Part shown: positions 1-12,140 of the stretch, piece after piece
Layout of the letters: each line of letters starts with the position of its first letter
Numbering within the stretch: position 1 is the first letter of the stretch
Assembly: GCA_028023455.1 (NCBI GenBank)
Contig: JAQFVV010000321.1
Coordinates: forward strand, 868,001-932,000
DNA from: Epiperipatus broadwayi
Taxonomy: Eukaryota; Onychophora; Udeonychophora; Euonychophora; Peripatidae
DNA length: 64,000 nt
Reading direction: 5' to 3'
Program-made: the position numbers and the translations under genes
Notes under the pieces: model-generated
What the model saw: the letters and a program-made list of their open reading frames with translations, nothing else
Told to the model about the DNA's origin: nothing
Databases searched by the model: none

Positions 1-75
1 TCTGTCACATCGTAAATAATCAATAATAAGTACTAACTAATAATTTCCAAACTTGTCCTTTTATATTACTTTGAA

Positions 76-981
76 AGATTGACTTAACATTACATCATCG
101 ATCTGATGATCCTTTTCGTTGAGGTCCGATTTCCCAATGGATTTATTTCATTTGCTAAAAGTTTCTATTGTTTTCCTATCTGACCGATGTTTTACATTTA
201 AATGCCCAAGGCTGGTTTACATTTGACTAATTAAATTTATCATTTCCATTTCTGATTAATTAACCTGTTTTCCAAATCAAAGATATATTTAAAGATAAAT
301 TTAAAGATATAATTTTATCTCCAAATCTTTTTAAAATTTAGTTTTAAAATACTTTTCTTTAATAAAGTTTTATTTTAATAATTTTTCATTATCTGTGCGA
401 TTTAATATATACGAGTTTAAGATGATATTTAATTTCAATTTTTAATTCTTAAAGAAAATTTTTAAATGCGAACTTTTTAATTTACTTTCATGTTTAATAA
501 ATAAAAAAAAACAATGTAACGAACGTCTGTGCTCGTTACAATATATATAGTAACGGGCCACACACTGTTACATTGTTGTTGTTTTTTTTTAAAAAAATAG
601 ACATTAAAAATAAAAGTTCGTGAAAAAAAACCTTTTTTAAGAATTAAAAATTAAAAGTCATCTAAACTCATATATGTAAAATCGCACAGATGAAAAATTA
701 TTAAAAGAAAACTTTATTAAAGAAAAAAAAAGTATTTTAAAACTAAATTTTCAGTAAAGATTTGAAGATAAAAATATATCTTAATTAATGCTATTGTGTA
801 AAATAGAAATGATTATTTTAATTAGTAAAAGTAAACTAGCCCTTGGGCATTCCAAAATTTATAAGTAAAGGTCAGATAGGAGAAAAACAATAGGAGCATA
901 ATGGCCAAAGAAAGAAATCCCTCGGGGAAACAGATCTCAATGAAAGGATCATCATCATCATGATGTAATGTCCACTTGATA
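76..981. repeat. Large imperfect palindrome (foldback), arms about 440 bp
   Basis: The left arm reads as the reverse complement of the right arm with scattered mismatches and small indels. Matching landmarks include GATGATCCTTTTCGTTGAG on the left against CTCAATGAAAGGATCATC on the right, and ATTATCTGTGCGATTT against AAATCGCACAGATGAAAAAT. The centre, near 541, holds smaller palindromes with TGTAACGAAC...GTTACA and AGTAACGG...CCGTTACA-like ends. The right arm is also the beginning of the 2 kb repeat copy that follows, so the left arm is a partial, inverted third copy of that family. Confidence 0.75.
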
Positions 982-2605
982 CGAAAGTTTAATATAAAAG
1001 GAAAAGTTTGGAAATAAATAAAGAAAAGAAAAGATGATGTGAAAGAAGAGGTGTGATATGTGTTAAGTCAGAGAGAGTTGAAGGAGAAGGGATTGAAAGA
1101 CACACTTTTGATTCCTTTGGTTTTTCTAAAAAAAAAAGAAATGGCATTGGTTTCCCATATTGTGGACTACAGGCTATCAGGGCCTGAAAATAAAGTACCA
1201 GCTAATGTAAAGGACCTATGGATGAATCAATAAAACAGCCAACAGCACACCAATCTCCTCAGGATGTGGGAATTAACACTGGATCCCAAATGGCAAGCAA
1301 CTGTTAAAGATGAACTTTTTAAAACAGTAAGAACTATATAACTAATAAACATTTTCAAAACAGTAAGAACTTTAATTCCAAAACATTTTCAGTATTTATT
1401 AGAAATAGAATCCTATCTGACCAATGTAAAAGTCAGTGCTCAGATATCCTATATATTACATATGTAGACACAGGCATATAATAAGCCTGTGTTTCACTTA
1501 TTAATAATTATTTTTATTTGCTGTATTTTTTAAATCATTTCCATTAAGTTATTTTTTTTGTTCTTTTAAGTTTGTATTATGATTTTTTTTGTTGAACAAC
1601 TTTTAATAAATGCTAAATTTAAGTCAGGCATATATGGCTGCATAGGTTTGTAAAGTTATATTAGTTTAATTAAGGGAGGGTTAATCTTAGGTTATTTGTT
1701 TCATAATTAAATTGGGTTAATCGATCGAATATATTGGTGTAATTAGTAAATGTAGTATGAAGATCCACTACATACAGGATCACATTATACACCACACTTG
1801 GGCAAAATAAGTCCCATTTAGTACTGACCATCAGAAGCAGATGTATTTCCTGTTCCTTGGATCACCCCTTTAGCCTATGGAATGAGATAGTAAGATGGCA
1901 AAAATGACCACAATCCCTTCCTATGGAGTTTTCTTTTCTATTGTTCTTCTTGCCAGACAAATGTAACATTCCTGTACTGGATGAGAGACAATTTCTTTTT
2001 TATAACAATGCTGTTTAGATGTGCATTCCTGACATTATGGTATTATGCTGTCATATTCATGCTGCATTGAATACATCGATATATCAGATAGATTGACATT
2101 AGTTTGACTGCAGACTTTTGGCCTAAGGTTAAATAAGAGATAGAATATTTTCTTTTCAAATACAATCTATGTAGTCTATCCATACTTGACACTAATAAAA
2201 TATTAAACTCTTCTGTGCGAACTTCTAAAATAAAAAAGTTAAATTCTAAATTAAAATCTAAAGTAAAGTTACAATGTTTTATAAAAAAAATTAAAGTTAT
2301 ACTATAATAATTCAAAATTTTATCTATGTTAATAAATGTTTTTGTGTGTTATTACTGGTAGTGGCTTTTATTTTTTTTTAATATTGAAGATGTTTTTGGA
2401 TAAGAATTCATATTTTATAAATCTCTGCATCTCACTGAGCTAGTGGAATGGGCTGATGAACAGAATAAAAAACATGTAAAAATTTGATGTTAACAGTGTG
2501 TATCTGTCTACTATATAAATTTTCCAGATTCAAATGGCCTGGTGGTACAGTGTATGACAAATACAGTAAGACTTCAACTTCCAATTCTTCCCGACCATTA
2601 TAATT
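560..2605 (+). repeat. 2 kb dispersed repeat, copy A
   Basis: Collinear with the copy beginning near 3331 along nearly its whole length. Shared blocks include CTTGGGCATTCCAAAATTTA, CATTCCTGACA, GGTTATTTGTTTCATA and AATCTATGTAGTCTATCCAT, separated by indels. No frame stays open across both copies, so it is non-coding or long dead. No terminal repeat or target duplication was recognised, and the superfamily is unknown. Confidence 0.75.
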
Positions 2606-3330
2606 GAACTCCCAATGTGGACTGATGTTATAATAAACCACGAGTACCCTGAGTAATTTTTTTTTCAAAATGAAATATTTTTTATCTAATTACATAAAGT
2701 CAAATACTTTAAATCTTGTAAAAGCACTGCCAGAAAGAAATAGCACATATATTAAACATGAGAAACAAAATATATTGATAATTTTAAATTTTAATTTGGT
2801 AATTTTTTTTAAAATGAAAAAGTCAAAAGGTTGCAATTAATATAGGTTTTTTTTTTGTTTTGTTAATATATATTATGCTTTAATGTGTATAGGTGCACAC
2901 AGCCACATAACTTTATGATTGTAAATGTGACACCTTATGATGAGTGTCCTTTGGGAATTTATCTCAGTGTAATCCCCATTTAAGCATTTCAATTAGTCAT
3001 AAATAAGTTGGTGGTATATATAATTGTGTTGCAAATATACATATATAAACTCATTATTTCTTAAAACATATTTATTTCAATGCTACCTCCTTAAATAAAT
3101 AATTTGCTTGTCATACCGTGTGTTTAAAAATGAAATGTAGAGAAAAAGGAACTCTGGGGGAGGGGGTGTAAATGTAGATAATCCAAAGGAAAATGATAGT
3201 CAATATTTTTTTTTGTATATAGTCTTTTTGCAGAATTACTAACCAAATGTCTTCATTAATTGTGTACTGTAATTACTAACCCTAAGTAAAAAAAATTTTT
3301 TGTTTATTTTTTTTAAGCAAGTTTACTGAT
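2606..3330. other. Spacer between the two 2 kb repeat copies, nothing recognised
   Basis: AT-rich sequence with homopolymer runs and no convincing coding frame, splice-bounded exon, repeat or structured RNA. Confidence 0.5.
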
Positions 3331-5235
3331 ATGTAATGGGCACACTTGCCGTTACATTATTTTTTAAAAAAAAAATTAGACATTAAAAATAAAAGTTCGC
3401 AAATAAAAACTTCTTTTTTAAGAATTTAAAATTGAAAGTTAAAAGTCATCTAAACTCTAATATATAAAATCGCACAGATAAAAAATTATTAAAAGAAAAC
3501 CTTATTAAAAAAAGTATTTTAAAACTAAATTTTCAGTAAAGATTTAAAGATAAAAAGAATGTATATAATTTAATTAATGCTGTTGTGTAAAATGAAAATG
3601 ATTATTTTAATTAGTAAAAGTAAACTAGCTCTTGGGCATTCCAAAATTTATAAGTAAAGGTCAGATAGGAGAAAAGCAATAGGAGCATAATAGCTAATGA
3701 AAGAAATCCCTCATGAAATGGACCTCAATGAAAGGATCATCATCATCATGGCATAATGTCCACTTGATCCAAAAGTTTAATATAAAAGGAAAAGTTTGTA
3801 AATAAATAAAGAGAAGATAGAGATGTGATAGAGAGAGATGTGCTATATGTGTTAGTGCAGGGAGAGTTGAAGGAAAAGGGATTGAAAAGATGCTTCTTCA
3901 ATCCCTTCAGTTTTTCTAAAAAAAAAAAAGAGAAAGAGGAATGACCAATCATTTTTTTATATTGTGGACCACAGGACATTGGGGGAATTAATGCTGGCTC
4001 CAAATTGCAAGCAACTGTTAAGCATGGATTTTTAAAGCTGTAAGAACTTTATGAACTCTAATGAGCATTAATTCTAAAACTTTCCAGTATTTAAAAACAA
4101 TAAGAACTCTAAATTTTAAACTTTTCAATATTTAAATAGAAGTAGAATTTCCTATCTGACTAAATTATTTATCAATTATTTTATTGAAGGTATGTTTTTT
4201 AAATTATTTCCATTAATTTATTTTTTCCATTCTTTAAGTTTTTATTATGATTTTTTTTTCCATTAAACTAAACTTTTAATAAATTTAAATTTAAGTTGGG
4301 TGGGAATGGCTACATAGCTTTGTAAAGTTAAGTTAGTTTAAGGGAGGGTAAATCTTAGGTTATTTGTTTCATAGTTAAATTGGGTTAATGGATTGGATAT
4401 ATTGGTGTAATTTAGTAAATGTAGTATGAAGATCCACTATGTGGAGGATCACATTATATGCTGAACTTGTGCAAAATAAGTCCCAGTTTGTACTGACTAT
4501 CAGAAGCAGATGTATTCCCAAAGGATCGCAACCCCTTTCTATGGAGTTTTTTTATTGTTCTTCTCACCAGACAAATGTAATATTTTGTACTGGATGAGGG
4601 ACAATTTCTTCTTTATAACCATGCTGTTCAGATGTGCATTCCTGACAGTATGGTATTTGTGCTGTTGTATTCATGCTGCATTGAATGCGTCGATATATCA
4701 GATAGATTGGCATTGGTTTGACTGTGAACTTTTGGCCTAAGGTTAAATAAGGGATAGAATTTTTTTTTTCAAATGCAATCTATGTAGTCTATCCATACTC
4801 AACACTAATAAAATAATAAATTTATCTGTGCAAACTTACAAAATAAAAAGTTAAACTGTAAATTAAAATCTAAAGTAAAGTTATAATGTTCTGTAAAAAA
4901 AAAAAAATTAAAGTAAACGTACTAAAATAATAATGCTAAATTTTATATATGTTTAATAAATGTTTGTGTGTGTTATTTACTGGCAGTGGATTCTTTTATT
5001 TATTTTATTGAAATGTCTTTATTAAAGTATATTTTAAGAAGTTATATTAAATCTCTGTTACTTCACAAGCTAGTGGCATGGGCTGACAGTCGTAAATAAA
5101 ATATATATGTAAAATTTGGATCTTAACAATACGTATCTGCCTACTATATAAATTTTGCAGGTTCAATAGCCTGGTGGCGCCCTGCACAGCAGATATGGTA
5201 AGACTGCAAATTTCCAGATCTTCCCTGGCTGTTAT
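3331..5235 (+). repeat. 2 kb dispersed repeat, copy B
   Basis: Direct copy of the repeat at 560-2605. It starts at a GTAATGGGCACACTTGCCG motif equivalent to the GTAACGGGCCACACACTG of copy A, and ends after CTGGTGGCGCCCTGC, which aligns with CTGGTGGTACAGTG in copy A. It lacks the inverted left arm seen in front of copy A. A 76-codon frame at 4510-4740 is frameshifted in copy A, so it is not treated as a gene. Confidence 0.75.
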
Positions 5236-5545
5236 AATATATATATATAATATATTATAGTTTCATTACATATTGAATTTTCTGTTTTCATTAATATGTT
5301 TCCTTTATTATTGGTGTTAATCTGACACTTGCTCAGAAGATGTATTCATAGCTTTTAAATTCATTGTTAACTTGAATTATATCTTATTTACTTGAAAATA
5401 GTTATGATTTATTTTAAAATGTTTTAGTAACTTGTTAATTAATATTAGAGAACAAATTTGAACATTAGATAGTCAACTTTGTGTAATTATTGTATATATA
5501 ATTTTATTTTCATCTTTTTTGCTCCAATAAATACTTGCTGGGTGC

Positions 5546-5621
5546 ACTTTCAGTGAGCACTATAATATTAATATTATATATATACTTTCAGTGAGCACTA
5601 TAATATTAATATTATATATAT
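5546..5621 (+). repeat. 38-bp tandem duplication
   Basis: Two adjacent identical units, each beginning ACTTTCAGTGAGCACTATAA and ending in an ATTATATATAT run. The identity suggests a recent event. Confidence 0.85.
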
Positions 5622-5898
5622 ATAGGAATTGGGTATAATTTAGTAAACCAAGGCTAGAAGTGGGTTTTTTTTTAATTATGCAGTTTCAGGGCATACAGTA
5701 AAGGTCTAAAACAAAATGGCTAAAAAATCTATCCTATTTAATATTTCCAGTGTAATTTTTTTTAGTGTTATTTTAAAAAAAGACAGTTTTGTGCCAAAAT
5801 TATTTACATTATTTTCACTTTATTTTTAAATATTTTTTAGGGATTTACTAAAATTATTAATAAGCAAATATTTTATCTAGCGCCGTGCTTGCGATTAT

Positions 5899-6055
5899 AT
5901 TTCATTCCAATATCAGCCTTTCAAGCTAATTGAGCACATGCCTTTTTATTCCTGCATAAATACTATATCTTGGATTGAAGAAGAGAGTATTCATTTATTT
6001 AACACTCAAAAGGAGTGTGCTCAATTAGCTTGAAAGGCTGATATTGGAATGAAAT
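5899..6055. repeat. Long hairpin with 48-bp near-perfect arms
   Basis: The left arm (5899-5947) and the right arm (6008-6055) are reverse complements apart from one or two positions; both contain the block TTTCAAGCTAATTGAGCACA or its complement. The loop is about 60 bp. Such near-identity implies recent origin or repair between arms. It could be a short foldback element, but no target duplication is obvious. Confidence 0.8.
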
Positions 6056-6289
6056 AAAATTATTAATCTAAAAACAAAAAAAAATACATAAAGGAAACCT
6101 CTTCATCATTATTTATCAAAAAGAGTAATTGAAAATTGCCATGAACATAATTTTTTGGGGAAGGCAAGATTCCAAATTTATAGTAAACTTAATTTATGCT
6201 TAAATTAAATCAACACAGTCAGTTCAAATCTTTGATCTTATATATTTAGGATTTACAGCTTGAGCTTACATTACCTATTATACAAGTTG

Positions 6290-6345
6290 AAAGTTTTTCT
6301 ACTTTCAAGCCACTTATATCCCTTTCATCAGAAATGATTGAGACT
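6290..6345 (-). ncRNA. Hammerhead-like core (degenerate)
   Basis: Read on the minus strand: CUGAUGA, then a short AAG...CUU helix around a 12-nt loop, then GAAA. This is the conserved order of a hammerhead core. A short AGU/ACU helix could serve as stem III. No good stem I was found, so this is probably a relic or a chance match. Confidence 0.25.
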
Positions 6346-6524
6346 CAATTTAAATCAACTTTCAATGCATTACAATATTTGATTTTCATCAGTCATTACC
6401 TTATTCATTTTTTAAAACAAATGACTATTTAATCCCTGCCATGTGTGTGTGTATATATATATGTTCAGAAGCACAAACATTTATTTGTTTACCATTTTAT
6501 TAGTAGTTAATTGGTGACAGTGTA

Positions 6525-8170
6525 ATAAATTACTAATATATTTATTTAAAGCTGTACTAATTTTCAACTTCTTACTTTTCTCGACTTAACTTAATCTGTC
6601 CTTATCTATTTTATGACCTGATTGACCTTTGTCATAATATGCACTCGACATGGAATGGAAACAAAATAGAATCAGTGTAACGCGTGATAAACGTTTTATT
6701 TCAAGCAATTTTGTTTCAATTTGATACTAATTAGACACATAATTACATGTATATTCAACATACAATAGCTTACACTCGGATATTTGTTTAATTCAGCCTG
6801 CCATTAATAATACTTACAATAATGAAAGGAAAATAATTAGATGTATGCATTAATCTCTTTAATAATTATATTTTCCACAAATTGTTCACGTACCACGATT
6901 ATGAATCTCAACTACAACACTAATCATGTCCTGTCATAGATGTTAAGGAGAAGCACTTTGGTTTGAAAACCCTAAAGTGCATCAGACTTTATCAATTTAT
7001 TATATCAAAATATATGGATTAATCCAGAATGTCTTCATTATCAAGACGATGTCAACATAATCATTTTTAACTGGTACTATACTTGACAAATCATAGCCAC
7101 TCTTTTTATTTATTTCTTCTTCTTTTTAAACATCAAGAGTTAAACATCATCAATCATCCACAACAAATGCTTTAGATAGTCATTTCAACATCGCATCCTT
7201 GGACGTTCTTCACTTCACTTTTGCAAGTAATATCAACAACAATTTTTTTTAATTAGATTTTTATAAAATCTAAAATATTTTTGTTTGTTTTCCATAATCA
7301 TTGTCTGCTTTATAACTACAGCTTCAACTTTATATTCATCCGCATCATCAAAGCTTGGGATATCTTTCCAGATGAAGTAATTGGGATATTCCAATCCCTT
7401 AATTCTTATTCATTTTTCTATTGTAAGTCTAACATTTTAGCATCATATCTATTCCTCACATTGGGCATGATAATTGGTGATCATAACAAGTATGCTTGAT
7501 TGAAATTGAAGTTATTATCATTTTTTCAGATCAACTTTCAGTACTCTATCTAGACTGTCAATCTTTATCTCTTCTTATTTTTTAGCTCAACATAATGGTA
7601 TCTTTCTGAATTTTTATGGCATTAATTCTTAGGTCTTTATCTTTTTTGAATAGATATGTGGACTAGAATTTAAATCCTTCTTCCTTTTATTTTTATACTT
7701 GTTTTTACTGAATGTGTTTAACATTTTGCAAACTATTAGATTGAGTTGCAATCTAAAATCCTATTAACATTTTGTTCTGTATTATTGAGTAAGATATGTC
7801 TAATTAGTCTTATAATTTAACTTACATCATTTATACAAATGTTTTATATCACATCTTCCAAGTGACAATTTTATTAAAATAATTCAACCAATTTTTGCTA
7901 GACATATGTTTCTGTCTTAATCGCTATTATCATCAGCATGGAAATGAAATGATGCACAATTTAACATAGCAATGCAATTTATATTTAAACATTATTGCAC
8001 TTTTCATACATTTGGCAGAATTAAACATTCATAGAAAAGAGAAAAACTGAAAGTGAAATCTATTGTAAGCATTGCAGTAGTTATTTAAGTATTGGTCATA
8101 TTACAGGAAATACTGATCTAAAAAAGATCATAAAACAGCCAGACACAAATACTTCATAACACTTGTCAAG
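6525..8170. repeat. 1.7 kb dispersed repeat, copy 1
   Basis: Collinear with 8620-10490. Shared landmarks include CATGGAATGGAAACAAAATA, TTTGAAAACCCTAAAGTG, TTTGCAA.TAATATCAAC and TGATCTAAAAAA. Reading frames are interrupted in both copies. A minus-strand stretch of about 50 codons near 7270-7400 is open here but not in the other copy, so any original protein is no longer recognisable. Confidence 0.75.
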
Positions 8171-8228
8171 TATTTTCAATAGTCCATATCCCTTTAATAA
8201 AGTTATGTAATTCTAGTCAACTTATAAT

Positions 8229-8340
8229 GTTCAAATTAATCTGAAAAGGTAAAATAAAACTAATAAGAAAGTCTTAAATGCACTGTTCAAATTAATCTGA
8301 AAAGGTAGAATAAAACTAATAAGAAAGTCTTAAATGCACT
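8229..8340 (+). repeat. 56-bp tandem duplication
   Basis: Two adjacent units that begin GTTCAAATTAATCTGAAAAG and differ at a single position (AAAATA versus AGAATA). Confidence 0.9.
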
Positions 8341-8429
8341 GAGCCAGCTTTTGGTGGATTGTTTCCAGAATTATAGTGCTGAATAGTAAAGCACAGTTAG
8401 AAATGTGCATTTATATTAGTGAAGTCCAA

Positions 8430-8620
8430 TATTAAAACAGGAAAAACTCTCCATACAGTAGTGCTACTCAGTGCCAACCAGAGTAATCAATGAATTTCAG
8501 AAGGTTTATGCATAAAATCCCTATCTAGTGCCTACTCATCCAATATCCCAGATCAGTTTCTGGTTTGGGGCTTTTGTCAGTGAGGAGCTTTGGATCTGAG
8601 AGCACTGCACCTAGATCTAA
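8430..8620 (-). mobile_element. Small hammerhead-bearing repeat, truncated copy
   Basis: Same family as the elements at 14134-14831 and 62039-62250. One end reads AAAACAGGAAAAACTCTCC, matching the inverted-repeat end of the 62 kb copy. On the minus strand the hammerhead-like region reads CUGACAA...CCAGAAACUGAUC, with the 5' core decayed. The other terminus is missing where the 1.7 kb repeat begins. Confidence 0.6.
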
Positions 8621-8846
8621 TATATTTATTTAAAGCTGTGTTAATTTATCAATTTCCTACAATTTTTCGACTTAAATCAACCAGTATTTTTCTATTTCAC
8701 GATCTGATTCACAGTTATTACGTGCACTTCAACATGGAATGGAAACAAAATAGAATCAGTGTAACATCTGATAAACTTTTATTTTTATTTCAATGGATTT
8801 TGTGTCATTTCTATATGAATTAGACACATAATCACATCAAGCTACT

Positions 8847-8880
<34 letters not shown>

Positions 8881-8900
8881 AGTAGCTTGATATGATTGTC

Positions 8901-8962
<62 letters not shown>

Positions 8963-10490
8963 GACATGCAAACACAAATTCCAATTTAAGTCTGATATTG
9001 TTTCTTATAGGCTATTTGTCATGATGAGATGCACTAAACTTTACCTATGATGAATTTTACTCTTTATTGTAAAAATGGTAAAAGATAAGGGTTAGCTTGC
9101 TTTCATGATCTTCACTGGCTTTACTTTTCCACACCTTATATTCAACATTCAATATTTTAGCCAGGATATTTTATTAATCCAGCATGCCATTAATAATACT
9201 CTCACTAATGAAAGAAAAAGCATTAGATTCTTGCATTAATCTCTCCAATATTTGTATTTTTTTTACAAATTGTTCAAATACTGGAATTGTGAATCTCAAC
9301 TAAAGACTAATCATGTTCTGTCATAGTTGTTAAACATTAACACCTTGGTTTGAAAACCCTAAAGTGTATCAAAAGCCCTTAATTTATTATATTAAAATTT
9401 ATGGATTAATAAAGAGTGTCTTCTATTGGCAAGATGAAGTAAGCATGGGAAGATTTTTACTGGTGCTACATTTGACAAATTATAGCCACTCTCATTTTTT
9501 CTATTCTTTTAAACATTAAGAGTTAACATCACCAATCACCCACAACAAATGCTTTAGATACCCAAACCAACATCACACTTTCTCAGCTCTCCCCTTCACT
9601 TTTGCAAATAATATCAACAAACAAAGATTATTTTGTTTATATTTTTATAAAATCTAAGATTTTTGGTTTATTTTCCATAATCATAATCTGTTGTATAAAT
9701 CCAGTTCAACTTTATATTCGTCCACATCATCAAAGCATGATCTATGTTTCCTGCTCGATAATTGTAATATCATTTCAATTCCTTACTTCTTATCCATTTT
9801 CCCATTAGAAGTATAACCTTTTATCACTGTATCTTTTTTTCATGTTGGAGCTAATATTTGGTAATGATGACCAATATGCTTAATTGACATAAGTTATTCT
9901 CATTTGTATTGGGTTAGATCTTTATCTAGTCTGAGATGTGTTATCTTTTTTTCCAGACCAAAATCCCTGGTATCCTTTCTTTTCCAATTTTAATGGCATT
10001 AATATTTAGGTATTTAACTTTCTTAATAGACAATTACACTAGAATTTAAATATTCCTTCTTTCTCTTCATGTTTAGACTTGCTGATAGTAAATGTGTTAA
10101 CAATTTTGTATTCTGCATGATTGAGGAAGTTATATCTATCTATTCTTATAATTTAACTTGCCACATCTATATTTTTAGATCTTTCAAATGACAATGTTTA
10201 TTAAAATAATTCAATCAATTTATGATGGACATATGTTTTTTATCATAATCATTATTATCATTTCCCTGGAAATGAAATGTCACACCATTAAACATAGCAT
10301 TTCAACTTTTATTTAAATATCATTGCAATTTTCATAAATATAGCAAGTTAAACATTCGTAGAAAAAGTAAAAACTGAAAACGAAATCTCTATAGGCATTG
10401 TAATAGTTATTTAAGCATCAATCCTTTTCCAGGAATTTCTGATCTAAAAAAACAGCTAGAAACATAAATCCTTCATAGCGTTTGTTAAGT
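8620..10490. repeat. 1.7 kb dispersed repeat, copy 2
   Basis: Direct copy of 6525-8170, enlarged by the TA-palindrome block at 8836-8966. The short open frames inside are not conserved between the two copies, which argues against coding. Confidence 0.75.
8836..8966. repeat. Two adjacent TA-core palindromes with unique arms
   Basis: The first palindrome (8836-8891) has perfect 15-bp arms, ATCAAGCTACTTCGA and its complement, around a TA run. The second (8897-8966) has arms TGTCTTCAT and ATGAAGACA around a longer TA run. Both could extrude as cruciforms. Confidence 0.9.
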
Positions 10491-12140
10491 AACTATGTGC
10501 TTATTACAAATTATTTTACAAAACAGAAAGAGAAAATTTGTTAGGGAATTATATTTTACATACCACATAATTAAGCAAAACCAATCTTTTACATCTTAAA
10601 CAGCATAAATAAACTTATATCAAAGGTGCTTATTGATTGGGAAATAGTAGCAAAATATACTTCAATTAGAACTTAGATGACAAGTTTGACTGATCAAGGT
10701 TATATTGACCTAAACTTGTTTATTTTATATTGTTATCCCTATACTATTGAAACCGTAAAGATGAAAAATGGATCCATTTTTAGTTCTATGGTATCAGTTT
10801 AAAGTTGTTAAAAGTAGGGGATTTAAAAAAAAAGATTTCTAAAATATCAACTTTTTATATACAAAGTCTAAAAAAATGTAAGATTGGCAAAATATATACG
10901 TAGGATTTGATGGTGATAAAAAATATCAATATTGGATAGACATCAGAAAAAAGATTAAGAATGTTTACAAGAAAACTTTAAGTGGAAATTGGCTCTGATA
11001 TTGAAGAATTTAACGCTCTGCATATATATATTAGAAATGCAGCTAATTAATTATCCTGAGATGTTGACCAATTGTTTTAAATTAGTTAATTATTTTGTAA
11101 AATGCACTATAAAATTTCTCAATTGCGTTAAGAATGTTGAATATAAATTTCTTTTGTGAATGTTGAATATAAAAATTACTATGTTACATTTGAAAACCGA
11201 GTGATTGTAATTGCAAACAAGTAAAGAGATATGGAATTATTTAACACGCTAAAATAGTTTTTCTTGCTGGAAAATAGAGCATCTAAAAAGTTTACTTGGT
11301 TTTTTCAAAAATTCTCGATGTAGAGTCTATTTTCATTTTATAGATAACCAATTCAGCACTTTTAATATTATAATTTTAAAAATTGAATGTACAATAAGTG
11401 AAATAAAGTCGTTTGTAAAACGGGAAATCAAAAATCAGTATCATTTTATATCTAACTGTGTTAAAACAATTTTAAGTTAACTTTAAAAAAGTAGAACGAT
11501 TTCAGAAAGAGAAAGAAGTAGTAGCAATATTTTATAAACAATGACATAATAAAAGTTTAAAAAAATTCAGTGTCTTTTTGATGGAATTTTTTAAAACACC
11601 TGAAGATCAGAGAGGAAATATCTATTGAATATTCGAAAAAAGAAATATTAATATTAATGACATTTTTATTTAATTAAATAACTATTTTCAAAAATATTGT
11701 GGAAATTGAACTAAAATCTGATTGGAATAAAAATGTAGCTTCAGAGAAATGGATTAGTATATTATCTAAAATGGTCAATACATTGTTATTAACAAGTAAA
11801 TGGTATGAAAAAAGAATCATAATTTTATTAATACAATAGAAAGTATTATTTAATGCTTAGAAAATTATAATTCAATTGCTATTAAGTGCCTTACTTTTTA
11901 ATAATATTAAAAAAGTCAAAAGTGTGTCCTAAAGATGTGATAAAATTTATAGTAAATTCAATTTGTTTCTAAGAATTTGTTTACTTAAAAAATTATTAAT
12001 AATTATAAATTTTTTACATATATTTAGTTTGTGATATTTATGTAGAATCCTAATTTGTATTCATAATGTATTCGTTGGTTTAAATTTGGAATTTATAATA
12101 TATTATTAATGATACCATCTATTTTTGGAATATAACAATT
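10491..12140. other. Unassigned AT-rich stretch
   Basis: No convincing coding frame, inverted repeat or known repeat family was recognised. Confidence 0.4.

Noticed and set aside
4510-4740. 76-codon hydrophobic protein
   Set aside because: Frameshifted in the collinear repeat copy at 1.8-2.1 kb.
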